A DNA stretch of 64,000 bases from Oscillospiraceae bacterium (GCA_910574635.1 CAJTCG010000007.1:62001-126000); one strand, 5' to 3'. Shown: positions 8,979 through 17,857, counted from the stretch's first letter. A program made the numbers and translations. Notes: generated by a model from the sequence alone, not told the origin.

Positions 8979-9050
8979 GCGCGGCCAGATCCACCTTGCT
9001 CTTTGGGTAATCCTGTGGTAAGATTTTCCCAGATAGAAAGAAAGGTGGAT

Positions 9051-9980
9051 ATGGCCTTGTATCAAGAAGTTATGCTGAAGATGGATCAAGAGTGCGTGGA
9101 GTTATTTGAAAAGGAGGCCGCTCGCCGAAATATGAGCCTGAGCACCTTCTTGCAGGACGCCGGACTGCTGTGCGTGGCACAGGAGGATGCGCCTCCCCCC
9201 TCCGCCGGGGAGAAGCCCCGCCGGAAGAAGAAAAAGCTGTCTCCGGGAGAGGCGGAGGTCATTGCTGACCGTTTCATCACCTTTCTCAATACCCAGCTCC
9301 TGGCCTGCCGGGACAAGCCCTTTTCCTGCCGCTATTCGATTTCCCCGGCGAATCAGGCCTCGTGGCTGCCGGAAGCGCTGTCCTGCGGAGAGAGTGCGGA
9401 GGAGAATTACCGCATGGAGCTTCTGTTCCACGAGAAGCTGATGGAGGCTCTGGAAAAAGAGGACGAAACCCTCTGCCTGGAAGTGGTCCGGGCGGCCATA
9501 GACTGGGGCGGCGTGTACTACAGCCGGGGCGTCCGTAAGGGGAACCAGCAGCAGGTGGAAAAGCTGGGCCGGGAGGGGGAGCTGCTGCCGGTGCTGCGCC
9601 GGAGCTATCGCCACATCCTCAGCCGGGAGCTGGAGAAGCTGGAGATTTTCACCTCCGGCTGGAGTATCATTTGGTATCTTATGGATATGGAAGAACTGTT
9701 TATCCTTTCTTCCCGGAAGATTTACGCCCTGAACAAGGTGATCCAGGCTTTCCAGGCGGCGGAGGGGCTTTCCGTCTTGCCGCCGGAACTGGATCTGGGG
9801 CAGCTCGTTTACCAGGGAAGCCCCCGCTATCTGGAGGGGGTGCGGTATCTCTATACCCAAAAGTCCAAGCTGATCCTATTCAAAAAATGCGTCAGGATCC
9901 TGGGTGAGATTCGGCAGCGCGGGGATTTTGTTCACAACAAAGAGCTGGATAACCTTCTGTTTATCATGGGGGACGTCTGA
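9051..9980 (+). CDS. Unrecognised protein with an RHH-like N-terminus
   Basis: 309 residues from ATG 9051, placed by AAAGGTGG at 9041-9048; an in-frame upstream start at 9003 lacks a site. No family is recognised. The first 45 residues (EVMLKMDQECVELFEKEA, then NMSLSTFLQDAG) have the shape of a ribbon-helix-helix segment: a strand, then helix, then a short turn and second helix. A basic linker with PRRKKKK follows, and then a mostly helical domain rich in Leu, Glu and Arg with paired aromatic residues (GWSIIWYLMDMEELF). There is no signal peptide or transmembrane segment. It sits between iorB and the molybdenum hydroxylase genes in the same orientation, so a regulator of the operon or an accessory factor are both possible. 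Confidence 0.6.
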   Translation: MALYQEVMLKMDQECVELFEKEAARRNMSLSTFLQDAGLLCVAQEDAPPPSAGEKPRRKKKKLSPGEAEVIADRFITFLNTQLLACRDKPFSCRYSISPANQASWLPEALSCGESAEENYRMELLFHEKLMEALEKEDETLCLEVVRAAIDWGGVYYSRGVRKGNQQQVEKLGREGELLPVLRRSYRHILSRELEKLEIFTSGWSIIWYLMDMEELFILSSRKIYALNKVIQAFQAAEGLSVLPPELDLGQLVYQGSPRYLEGVRYLYTQKSKLILFKKCVRILGEIRQRGDFVHNKELDNLLFIMGDV

Positions 9981-10015
9981 GCGCCGCCTTTGCCCGGGGC
10001 CTATGGAGTAAGGAA

Positions 10016-12301
10016 ATGGAACAGATCAAAGAAGTCCACAGGTCCCACCGCCGTCTCCATGTGGAGGATAAGCTCAGCGGCCGGGCCGCCTACGGCGCGG
10101 ATCTGCGCCGGTCAGACCTTATGTATGCCAAAGGCGTCAGCCCGGGCTGTGCCGCCGGGCGCATCAAGGAAATCGATGTTTCCGCCTGCCTTGCGGTTCC
10201 CGGAGTGGCGGCGGTCTATACCGCCCGGGACCTGCCGGGGCACAACGGCTTTGGCCTTTTTACCGATGACGAGCCGATCCTTGCCCGGGATGAGGTGAAG
10301 TTTGCCGGAGACGTGGCGGCTTTGGTCGTGGCCGAGAGCCGTCAGGCGGCGGAGGAGGGGGGCAGGCGCATCCGTTTTTCCATCGCCCCGGTAAAGCCCC
10401 TTCTCTCCGTGGAGGAGGCCCTGGCCTCTCCAAGGCGGATCCATCCCGGCTATGCGGGAAACATCTGCGCGGACAAACGGGTGGTCAAGGGAAACGCCGC
10501 CGCCGCCTTGGAGCGGGCCGACGTGGTAGTGGAGGAAACCTATCATACAAGCTGGGTGGAGCATGCCTATCTGGAACCGGAGGTTATGTCCGTCCTGCCT
10601 ATGGAGGGCGGACGGCTGGAGATCCGGGGGGCCATGCAGCATCCCTTCTACATGCGCCAGGTGGTCTGTGAGGCATTGGCTCTTCCCGAAAGCCAAGTGG
10701 TGGTTCACCCGGACGTGCTGGGAGGCAGTTTCGGCGGCAAAGTAGAGATCTCAGGGGCCATGGCCGCCCGGGCGGCTCTGGCGGCGCTGCGGTTGGGCCG
10801 CCCGGTGCTCTATGTCCTCAGCCGGGAGGAGTCTGTGGCCCAGAGCCACAAGCGCCACGGCATCCGGTTCCATGTCCGCTTAGGGGCCTCTCGGGAGGGA
10901 ACGCTGGAGGCCTTGGAGGTCCGGGCGCTGATGGACGCCGGGGCCTACGTCAACGAAAGCCCCATCGTTTCCTGGAAGACGGTCACCTGCGGACCGGGCC
11001 CCTATGTGCTGCCCCATGTGTCCTACCGAAACACGGCTGTGCTGACCAACAACATGGTCTGTGGTGCCATGCGGGGCTTTGGTACGCCCCAGGCCATCTT
11101 CGCCATGGAGAGCGCCATGAACGAGCTTGCCCAGCGGCTGGGGATGTCCCCTACGGAGCTGCGGCGGAAAAACTTCCTCCACGAGGGAGACGCCACCGCC
11201 ACCAGCCACGTACTCCGGGATCATGCCGTCAGCATTGCCGGTGTGATGGAGCGGGCGGCGCGGGCCCTGGGCTTTGACGAGAAATTTGCCCGGTACAGCC
11301 GCATCCAGGAAGGCCCCCTGCGCCGGGGCGTGGGCGTGGCTTGTTCCATCCGGGGTGTGAGCTTCGGCGCGGACTCCGAGGATACGGGCCGGGCCAGGAT
11401 TGTCCCACAGGCGGACGGAACGGTGGAATTCATGTGCCCCATGATGGAAATGGGCCAGGGGGCGGAAACGGTGCTCAGCCAGATTTGTGCCGACGCCCTG
11501 GGCCTTCCCTTGGAGCGCGTCCGCCGTCTTCAGCCGGAAACAGACCGCTCTCCGGACACCGGCGCCGCGGGTGCCAGCCGGGGGACCTTCATCGGGGGAA
11601 ACGCGATTCTCCAGGCTGCCGCCGCTCTGAAAGGACAGATCGCCGCTTGCCTCGGGGCGGAACCGGTGGACTTTTCGCAGGGGCAGGTGCTGGTAGGAGA
11701 CCGGAAGCTTTCCTGGGAGGAGCTGTACCGGGAGCTTTGCGCCCGAGGAAAGACGCCGGATGCTGCCGCCGCCTATACCGTCCCTCTTATGCCCTGGGAT
11801 GAGGAGCACTGCCAGGGGGACGCCTTTATCTCCTACACCTATTCCTGCCACGCTGCCGAGGTGGAGGTGGATACGCAGACCGGACAGGTCCGGGTGCTGC
11901 GGATGACTGCCTGCCATGACGCCGGGCGCATTGTCAATCCTCAGATGGCGGCGGGACAGGTCTACGGGGGCATGGCCATGGGCCTGGGCATGGCGCTGAT
12001 GGAGGAAGTGGAAGCCGATCCCCGCAGCGGCGTGATCCGCACGGATAACTACGACACGTATCTGCTTCCTACAGCCCTGGACGCCTGCCCCTTCTGCGTG
12101 GAGTTTCTGGAGCACCCGGACGCCTCTAGTCCCTTCGGAGCGAAGAGCTTGGGAGAGCCGGCCATGGAGCCCGCGCCTGCGGCAATTCTGGGAGCGGTGA
12201 ATCATGCGCTGGGCAGCGCGGGGGCCGTGCGGCGGATGCCTGCGGACCTGGAAACGGTATTTTTTGCCGCTCATCCGGAGTGGAGGGGGGAGAAGGAATG
12301 A
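10016..12301 (+). CDS. Molybdenum hydroxylase, large (molybdopterin-binding) subunit, xanthine dehydrogenase family
   Basis: 761 residues. It has the fused Ald_Xan_dh_C and molybdenum-cofactor domains: LGGSFGGKVEISGAMAARA (cofactor-binding glycine loop), MRGFGTPQAIFAMES, GAAGASRGTFIGGNAI, and the C-terminal SLGEPAMEPAPA that carries the catalytic glutamate. This subunit hydroxylates N-heterocycles or aldehydes using water. Subunit order (large, FAD, 2Fe-2S) is that of bacterial XdhABC. The last 4 nt overlap the FAD-subunit start. Together with the deaminase-like gene a hypoxanthine/xanthine role is plausible, but nicotinate, aldehyde or other heterocycle oxidation cannot be excluded from sequence alone. 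Confidence 0.85.
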   Translation: MEQIKEVHRSHRRLHVEDKLSGRAAYGADLRRSDLMYAKGVSPGCAAGRIKEIDVSACLAVPGVAAVYTARDLPGHNGFGLFTDDEPILARDEVKFAGDVAALVVAESRQAAEEGGRRIRFSIAPVKPLLSVEEALASPRRIHPGYAGNICADKRVVKGNAAAALERADVVVEETYHTSWVEHAYLEPEVMSVLPMEGGRLEIRGAMQHPFYMRQVVCEALALPESQVVVHPDVLGGSFGGKVEISGAMAARAALAALRLGRPVLYVLSREESVAQSHKRHGIRFHVRLGASREGTLEALEVRALMDAGAYVNESPIVSWKTVTCGPGPYVLPHVSYRNTAVLTNNMVCGAMRGFGTPQAIFAMESAMNELAQRLGMSPTELRRKNFLHEGDATATSHVLRDHAVSIAGVMERAARALGFDEKFARYSRIQEGPLRRGVGVACSIRGVSFGADSEDTGRARIVPQADGTVEFMCPMMEMGQGAETVLSQICADALGLPLERVRRLQPETDRSPDTGAAGASRGTFIGGNAILQAAAALKGQIAACLGAEPVDFSQGQVLVGDRKLSWEELYRELCARGKTPDAAAAYTVPLMPWDEEHCQGDAFISYTYSCHAAEVEVDTQTGQVRVLRMTACHDAGRIVNPQMAAGQVYGGMAMGLGMALMEEVEADPRSGVIRTDNYDTYLLPTALDACPFCVEFLEHPDASSPFGAKSLGEPAMEPAPAAILGAVNHALGSAGAVRRMPADLETVFFAAHPEWRGEKE

Positions 12302-13158
12302 ACGTGGTCAGCTATCACCGGCCGCAAGGACTTGACGCCTTGTATACCGGCCTGGAAGCGGAGAATGCCCCCATTCTCTGGATGGCGGGGGGCACGGACG
12401 TGTTGGTTCAGGCAAGGAAGCCGGGCCGTTTTGACGACCGCGCCGTCTTTGATCTGACGGCCCTTCCGTCCCTTCAAGCGATTGAGGAAAGGGAGGACGC
12501 CCTGGTCATCGGCAGCGGCGCGACCCATGGGCAGATCGCGGATTCCCCCCTGGTGCGGAGATTCGCTCCGCCCTTGGCCCAAGCCTGCGCCCAGGTGGGC
12601 GCGCAGCAGCTTCGCAACCGGGCCACTCTGGGCGGAAACATCGCCAACGCCTCCCCCGCCGGGGATACCTTGGCTCCTTTGGCGGCTTTGAATGCCTCTG
12701 TGGAGCTTGACCGCCTGGGAAGGCGCCGGAGAGTGCCGCTTACAGGGCTGATCCTCGCCCCGGGGCGCACGGCCCTGGAGGAGCGGGAGTTTATCCGGGC
12801 TCTTTGGATACCCAAGCTGCCGGAGGGAGCGCGGAGCGGCTTTTTGAAGATCGGGCGCCGCCGGGCCTTGGCCATTTCCCGTTTGACCTTGGCCGCCGTG
12901 CTGGTTCTGGGTGCGGAAGAGAAGATCCGGGAGCTTCGCCTGTCCGTAGGCGCGGTATTTCCTCGGCCGATGCGTTTTGCGGAGTTGGAGGAAGGGGCTC
13001 GGGGCCTTTCGGCGGAAGACGGCTGCCTGGAGGAGATTGCCCGGGCACTGTCGGAGAAGATTCCGGAAATTGCAGGCCGGCGGACTTCCACCGCCTATAA
13101 GCAGCCTGTGTGCCGCCTGGCCTGCCTGCGGCTTTTGAAGGAGTTGAGAGATGGATGA
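12298..13158 (+). CDS. Molybdenum hydroxylase, FAD-binding subunit
   Basis: 286 residues from ATG 12298, which overlaps the preceding stop (ATGA); an earlier in-frame start at 12280 lies inside the large-subunit gene. FAD-binding motifs are MAGGTDVLVQ near residue 35 and LGGNIANASPAGDTLAPL near residue 115, as in the CO dehydrogenase/xanthine dehydrogenase medium subunit. The subunit takes electrons from the 2Fe-2S clusters to FAD and then to NAD or another acceptor. The stop overlaps the start of the iron-sulfur subunit by 4 nt, so the three subunits are made in a fixed ratio. Confidence 0.9.
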   Translation: MNVVSYHRPQGLDALYTGLEAENAPILWMAGGTDVLVQARKPGRFDDRAVFDLTALPSLQAIEEREDALVIGSGATHGQIADSPLVRRFAPPLAQACAQVGAQQLRNRATLGGNIANASPAGDTLAPLAALNASVELDRLGRRRRVPLTGLILAPGRTALEEREFIRALWIPKLPEGARSGFLKIGRRRALAISRLTLAAVLVLGAEEKIRELRLSVGAVFPRPMRFAELEEGARGLSAEDGCLEEIARALSEKIPEIAGRRTSTAYKQPVCRLACLRLLKELRDG

Positions 13159-13616
13159 CCATCCGGTTTGAGTTGAACGGCGCGCCCCAAGCGCTGGAAG
13201 TGGACGGCGGCCTGCGGGCCTTGGATGTGCTGAGGGAAGAACTGGGCCTTACCGGCACGAAGGAGGGCTGCGGTGTCGGAGAATGCGGGGCCTGTACCAT
13301 CGTGGTAGACGGCTTGGCCGTAAACGCCTGCCTGATGCCCGCCGCGCAGTTGGATGGGACGGCTGTGCTGACGGTGGAAGGCCTGGAGACTCTCCCCCTG
13401 GGCCGGGCGCTCCAGCGGGCCTTCGCGAAGCAGGGAGCCGTACAGTGCGGCTTTTGTACGCCGGGGATGCTGCTGTCCGCCTACGCCCTTTTGCTGCGGG
13501 AGCGGAATCCGTCGGAGGAGGCGATCCGTACCGCCCTTGCGGGGAATCTCTGCCGCTGTACCGGCTACGCCCAAATTGTCGCGGCGGTTCAGGCGGCGGC
13601 GCGGGACCAGAGATAG
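13155..13616 (+). CDS. Molybdenum hydroxylase, 2Fe-2S iron-sulfur subunit
   Basis: 153 residues from ATG 13155 (ATGA overlap with the FAD subunit). Plant-type 2Fe-2S cluster ligands are Cys39, Cys44, Cys47 and Cys59 (EGCGVGECGACT). The second, helical 2Fe-2S domain has VQCGFCTPGM and NLCRCTGY. It passes electrons from the molybdenum centre to FAD. This is the last gene of the long operon; the 250 bp after it hold no gene and only weak dyads. Confidence 0.9.
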   Translation: MTIRFELNGAPQALEVDGGLRALDVLREELGLTGTKEGCGVGECGACTIVVDGLAVNACLMPAAQLDGTAVLTVEGLETLPLGRALQRAFAKQGAVQCGFCTPGMLLSAYALLLRERNPSEEAIRTALAGNLCRCTGYAQIVAAVQAAARDQR

Positions 13617-13865
13617 AAGCAAGCATCCCGCCTGAAGGCCGGCCTGTCAGGGTTCCTATCGAAGCCCGGCGGATCAGTCCTGTGGGAGAAAGAGGGGCAA
13701 GGAAACAAAGCGGCCTTCGGAGTAAGCTTCCCCTAGGGCGGGCGGTTTGTCCGGCATTTCCAGCGGAGGCGTGTTTTCTGCCAGAGCAGGCACTCAAATT
13801 TTGCGGGAAAATATCCAAAGATAAAAGAAAAATGCAAAACCAGAATATTTTGCTGGTAGCAGCAA

Positions 13866-14759
13866 TCAGTCTGCGGAGGAATGCTCAAAGCTGGCGTTAG
13901 AGTCCGTATGCTGAAACAGGAGATGGTCCCCGTGCCAGAAGCGGTAGCACACCTCCGCGCAAAGACTCTCGTGGATGGTGCGCTCCATGCGGCCCTCCAC
14001 CGGAGCGCGGAGAGGCTGCCGCCGCTCGTTCAGCAATTCGACTTCCAGGCGGTGCTTCCCCTGACGGATTACCGCGCCGGAGGAGGACCAAGCCTCGATT
14101 TTGACGCCCCGGTAGGTGGCCAGCCGGTATTCCCGGTCTCCATAAAAAATGGAGCAAATACAGCCGGTGAAGCCGCTCACAGGCAGGGGAATCGTCGCAA
14201 TTGCAAGCATTAGACTGCCGCGCTTCGGCCCGTCCCAAAGGCACTGTGTCCAAAGGTATTTGCGGGGAAAGGAGTGGCCCCTGTCTGTCTCAATGTATCC
14301 GCTCCCGTTGGAGAAATTCAGGAACTCGCCGTTCAGCTCCAGCGTCCCATTCAGAGAATGCCCCATGCTGATGACGCCGTGGGCGCACTGCATTCCCCCG
14401 AAAAACCGGAACGGCCCCATGATGTCGGAGCGCAGGGCAGTAAAAGGGCCGTAGCGCAGTGAGCCGCAGAGGGAAAGGTTGTCCTGTTGGATATGGAGGT
14501 CGATCCCTTGACGGCCAAAGCTGGACTGCCCAAGCTGCACTTGAAAAGGTTGCCGGGAGACTTGCAGCTGTGCCTCCGGGTATTCCAGCCACCACGCCTG
14601 ATCCCTTGAAATGACTTGGAGGGAGGCGGTGCGGCGTCCTTCTTTGCCGATATGGAACGCGAGAATCAGCGCAAGAGTCTGCCCCTGCGGGTTCTGGTGT
14701 TTGAAGTACCAGCCCTCAAAATAAGGACCTGTCCTGTTTGTACTGCGGAAAAATCCCAT
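13866..14759 (-). CDS. Tocopherol cyclase-like/lipocalin-like family protein
   Basis: 297 residues. The opening NRTGPYFEGWYFKHQNP is the hallmark of the tocopherol cyclase-like family (YFEGWYFK), and the remainder is beta-rich with repeated Gly and Trp (SIFYGDREYRLATYRGVKIEAW). In plants the family cyclises tocopherol precursors; the bacterial members have no proven role and may act on lipids or hydrophobic ligands. There is no signal peptide. It is a single minus-strand gene, convergent with the large operon and divergent from the mobile remnants, so it is not part of either. Confidence 0.75.
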   Translation of the reverse strand: MGFFRSTNRTGPYFEGWYFKHQNPQGQTLALILAFHIGKEGRRTASLQVISRDQAWWLEYPEAQLQVSRQPFQVQLGQSSFGRQGIDLHIQQDNLSLCGSLRYGPFTALRSDIMGPFRFFGGMQCAHGVISMGHSLNGTLELNGEFLNFSNGSGYIETDRGHSFPRKYLWTQCLWDGPKRGSLMLAIATIPLPVSGFTGCICSIFYGDREYRLATYRGVKIEAWSSSGAVIRQGKHRLEVELLNERRQPLRAPVEGRMERTIHESLCAEVCYRFWHGDHLLFQHTDSNASFEHSSAD

Positions 14760-14768
14760 GGTTCATCA

Positions 14769-14798
14769 CCCCAGATTCAGTTTTCCCTGAATCTGGGG
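14769..14798. terminator. Perfect 12-bp inverted repeat
   Basis: CCCCAGATTCAG at 14769-14780 and its exact complement at 14787-14798, with a 6-nt loop, immediately upstream of the tocopherol-cyclase-like start. The plus-strand side is followed by ATTTTATATA, so it may act as a weak terminator for transcripts reading rightwards, or as an operator for the minus-strand gene. No further evidence. Confidence 0.4.
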
Positions 14799-14913
14799 AT
14801 TTTATATAGGATATTCTCCGATGCTGAGCTGGTCAAAGTGGTCTCACCAAAAAATATTGCGGATATAAACCGCAAAATTATTGATATAATTCGTAAGTTG
14901 CCGCTTTGACTCC

Positions 14914-15762
14914 ATGGAATATGAGGACATGACCGCCAAGGAGATGTATCAGGAGTTGAAGAGGCGGCTGACTGAAAGCGGCAAAATCTACCTCTTTCTG
15001 GATGAGGTGCAGGAGATCGCAGACTGGGAAAAGGCGGTCAATTCTCTGGTGTCTGATTACGATGTTGATTTATATGTAACGGGTTCCAATTCCCGCATGA
15101 TGTCCTCGGAGATATCCACCTATCTGACCGGACGGTATGTTGCGTTCCGGATTTATACACTCTCCTTTGCGGAGTATCTGGCCTTCAAAAGACAGTATGC
15201 ATCCCTGGTAGACATCCATGCGGAACTGGCGAATTATATCCGCCTGGGAGGATTCCCGGCGACACATCTGCGGGAGTACAGCCAGGACGAGGTCTATACC
15301 ATCGTCCGCGACATTTACAACTCCACGGTTTTCTCTGATATCGTCCGGCGAAACCGGATCCGGAAGGTCGATCGGCTGGAAAGGGTCGTAAAATACGCCT
15401 TCAGCAATGTGGGAAACACCTTTTCCGCCAAGACTGTATCCGGCTATCTCAAGGCAGAACACCAGGCGCTGGAAAATGTGGTGTATCTGGAGCTGTGCCG
15501 CAGAGGATATACCGTCTACGTCGGCAAACAGACCGGCGGGGAGAACAACTTTATGGCGGTTCGTCAGAATGAGAAGCTCTACGTCCGGGTCACACAGCGT
15601 ATTGAATCTGAAAAGACGGAGAGGCGGAAATATGAGTGCCTGTTGGAAATTCGGGACAACTACCCCAAGTATGTCCTGCGCACCGATGAATTTGCCGGCG
15701 GAAATTACCAGGGGATCAAGAAGATGCAAGTTGCGGATTTCCTATTGAGCACGGAATATTGA
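14914..15762 (+). pseudogene. 5'-truncated AAA-family ATPase with DUF4143 domain
   Basis: 282 readable residues. Walker B and sensor regions are present (KIYLFLDEVQEI, then DLYVTGSNSRMMSSE and TYLTGRYVAFRIY), followed by a complete DUF4143-like C-terminal region. The usual N-terminal part with the Walker A P-loop (RRCGKSTLL type) is absent: upstream of ATG 14914 the frame meets a stop within 30 nt. Intact members are about 400 residues. Such ATPases are common accessory genes of unknown role. The ORF has no convincing ribosome-binding site. I treat it as a decayed gene marking the left edge of the mobile-element graveyard; expression of the remnant cannot be excluded. Confidence 0.65.
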
Positions 15763-15789
15763 GCCGCTTTTTGCCCGGAAGCGGCTCAA
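15759..15789 (+). terminator. Stem-loop overlapping the DUF4143 remnant stop
   Basis: TTGAGCCGCTT at 15759-15769 pairs with AAGCGGCTCAA at 15779-15789, an 11-bp stem with a 9-nt loop. It overlaps the stop codon of the truncated ATPase. No long T-run follows. Confidence 0.45.
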
Positions 15790-15989
15790 TCCTTGTGGCA
15801 CTGTATCCAAAGAAGTACTGTGTGATTCCCCACCGACGTGGAGCGGCAGAATCGATAGCCCAGTTGGTCAAAGGCCCGGAGGGCTTTCGGGCTTTTGATT
15901 TGGTTTTCCGCCAGTCAGCGTACCATCTGCCCGCGGGCCCTTTGAAGTGCCCCCTGTCAAGTAGCCAAAACAGAGAAAAAGGAAGGCAG

Positions 15990-16489
15990 GGACTCATCCG
16001 GGTGAACCCAGCCATCGGGCGTAAACTGCCGCCTCTGCGGGAGAAGGAAATGAAATTCTTACCAAGGAGGAAATCCAGCGTTTTCTGATCCAGGCCAAGG
16101 AAGAGGGGAGCTACGAGCTGTTCCTCCTGGAGCTGACCACGGGGGTGCGACAGGGCGAACTGTTGGCCCTGCAATGGTCCGACCTGGATTTCAAGACGGG
16201 GCGGCTCCGCATCAGTAAGCAGGTGTACTCCGTCAACGGAAAGTTGGAAGTCAATGAGCCCAAGACTAAGGCCGCTGCCCGCACCATCATCCTGCCTCCC
16301 GCCATGGTGGAACTGCTGGCAGAGTACAAGGCGCAGATATTCTCAGAGTGGATGTTCCCCTCTCGCATCAAGCTGGAGCGGCCTGTGGACCCCGGCTACG
16401 CCCGAAAGCGCCTGAGAGTCATTTGGGAACGGGCTGGGTGCAAAGGTGGTGTCAACAATTTTTTGCACTTTAAGGAAACGCTGATTTAA
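15990..16489 (+). pseudogene. Tyrosine recombinase (phage-type integrase) remnant
   Basis: Reading frames shared with Firmicutes phage-type integrases: NPAIGRKLPPLREKEMK in one frame, then a frameshift near 16052-16065, then LTKEEIQRFLIQAKEEG, ELTTGVRQGELLALQWSDLD and a run ending at 16489. The N-terminal arm-binding domain is missing, and the C-terminal catalytic HxxR...H/W...Y block is gone, replaced at about 16465 by unrelated sequence that looks like the left end of an insertion sequence. It is therefore non-functional. It shows that an integrative element once occupied this locus. Confidence 0.7.
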
Positions 16490-16632
16490 TTCCCCGAAAT
16501 GATAGAAGATGTGATGATGTGATAAAATAAGGGAAAGGGGGGCGGGGTATGAAACAGGAAAGATTTAGCGATATGGAATACAGATGCCGGAAAAAGAAAA
16601 CAAAACGGGGAGAATTTCTGGAAATCATGGAT
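16468..16632 (+). mobile_element. IS5-type insertion sequence, left-end remnant
   Basis: After the abrupt end of integrase homology comes a short AT-rich leader and a start at 16549 encoding MKQERFSDMEYRCRKKKTKR, which resembles the first residues of IS5-family (IS1182/IS5-like) transposases. Homology stops after about 28 codons at 16632, where a serine recombinase fragment on the other strand begins. Only the left end of the element remains, and it interrupts the integrase. Confidence 0.5.
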
Positions 16633-16850
16633 AGGTGCCGGTGTAGCGTTCGTCGTCCGGAATATGGACCACTGCGGATGTGGACCAAATCCTGCCGCAC
16701 CGGGAAATGTCGTGACCGTTGTAACCATGGGCTGCTTTGTACTCGGCAGGAGTTGGGATGTGGCGTTCAAACAGGGCCTTGACAATCTCGTTCGGCTTGT
16801 ACCCATTCTGCGCCAATTCAAAAATCAGCCGGATATGCCGCCTCCTTTTC
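16625..16850 (-). pseudogene. Serine recombinase (resolvase/invertase family) fragment
   Basis: Minus-strand reading frame with RLIFELAQNGYKPNEIVKAL, ALFERHIPTPAEYKAAHG and DDERYTGTYP. These are typical of the middle recombinase domain of large serine recombinases. Neither the N-terminal catalytic serine domain nor the C-terminal zinc-ribbon/coiled-coil part is present: the fragment is cut by the IS left end on one side and by another gene remnant on the other. Confidence 0.6.
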
Positions 16851-17186
16851 CATCGCTAACAGCGTGTCCAGAATTTCCCGCAGGTCGGGCGGGAGCTGAA
16901 AAATCTCGTTGAGAAGGTCCATGGAAACTTTGCTGGCGGCATTGCCCAAGTGGTGGAGAACGGCGGGGGTGGAAAACTCGGCAATACCCGCAAGGTCCTC
17001 GTCCTCCAGGTAATCGCTGGGGTCCAGGACGCAGCGGGTCAGGACGGTGTACTGGACGCTGGTGGTGAGGATATTCCGAAAGTGGGACCTCCAGGTTGAG
17101 ATCGTCCAATTCCTCCAAGAAGCTGTCGCGCGTGTCATAACGCAGATCTTCCAGATAGTCCCGGTAGGCTTCACCCACAGCGTGTT
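16851..17186 (-). pseudogene. Frameshifted conjugative-element gene fragment
   Basis: Two minus-strand frames join into one protein: EAYRDYLEDLRYDTRDSFLE up to about 17090, then a frameshift into FRNILTTSVQYTVLTRC, YLEDEDLAGIAEFSTPAVL and HHLGNAASKVSMDLLNEI. I recall this block from accessory proteins of Clostridia conjugative transposons (next to LtrC/ArdC-like genes), but I cannot name a domain confidently. The 5' end is cut off by the insertion sequence at 17187. It is non-functional. Confidence 0.5.
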
Positions 17187-17857
17187 TAGGGCTTGTTTGA
17201 AAAAAAAAGGAAGCTAAGCTAAATCAACAAAATAGCGATGGAAGCCAAGTAAACAAAGGCGAGAAAAGAAGCATCCAGCTTGTCATATCTGGTGGCAATT
17301 CTGCGAAACTATTTGAGCTTTTGGAAGAAGCACTCAACCAAATGGCGTTCTTTATATAACCACCAATCAACTGGCCACGGCTTAGAAACATTGCTCTGAG
17401 GCGGGATCGCATAGCTGGCTCTCTGTTCTGAGATATAATCTCGGATGGCTTTTGCCCCTTAAGCACGGTCTGCCAATCCATTGCTGCCGCTAATCTCTAT
17501 CTTTTCCAACAATTCAACGGCATGGATTGATTCATCGTCATTCCCTGCGGACAATGCGCGAAATATGGCTTCCAATGTACCATCGTCCCGCCATTTAGCA
17601 AATCGGCATACACGGACTGCCAGGGGCCATATGCCTCCGGCAATTCCCGCCGCTGTGCTCCGCTGCGGACGATCCAGAGCATCCCATTGAGCATTCTCTG
17701 GTCATCTTTCTGAGGACGGCCTCGCTTCCCTGTTCTTTCCGGCGGCAGCACTGCTTTTACCTGTTCCCATTGTTCTTTTGTTAATTCATACCGTTTCATG
17801 CCCCTATTTTACTTTTATTCATTATTTGTGCAATATCTTTTTTTCAAACAAGCCCTA
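17187..17857 (-). mobile_element. Degenerate IS5-family insertion sequence with intact terminal inverted repeats
   Basis: About 0.67 kb bounded by a 20-bp inverted repeat starting TAGGGCTTGTTTGAAAAAAA at 17187 and ending with its complement at 17857. The outer TA is probably the duplicated target dinucleotide. The transposase genes lie on the minus strand and contain stops, a frameshift and an internal deletion. The element is shorter than the roughly 0.8 kb of intact two-frame IS5 relatives. It sits inside a conjugative-element gene fragment and just upstream of the two-component operon. Confidence 0.8.
17224..17799 (-). pseudogene. IS5-family transposase, frameshifted and internally deleted
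   Basis: The N-terminal part, MKRYELTKEQWEQVKAVLPP then KRGRPQKDDQRMLNGMLWIV, is the DUF4096/OrfA region of IS5 (ISL2/IS1031 type) transposases. After GPWQSVYADL the frame shifts, and homology resumes at the distal DDE part: AKAIRDYISEQRASYAIPP, WWLYKERHLVECFFQKLK, an internal stop, then FRRIATRYDKLDASFLAFVY. The first Asp of the DDE triad region is lost in the internal deletion. The element is dead but its ends could still be mobilised in trans. Confidence 0.75.

Noticed and set aside
14806-14909. Short coding-looking tail (SDAELVKVVSPKNIADINRK) before the DUF4143 remnant
   Set aside because: It might be the C-terminus of a WYL-type regulator, but it is too short to assign and has no other supporting parts.
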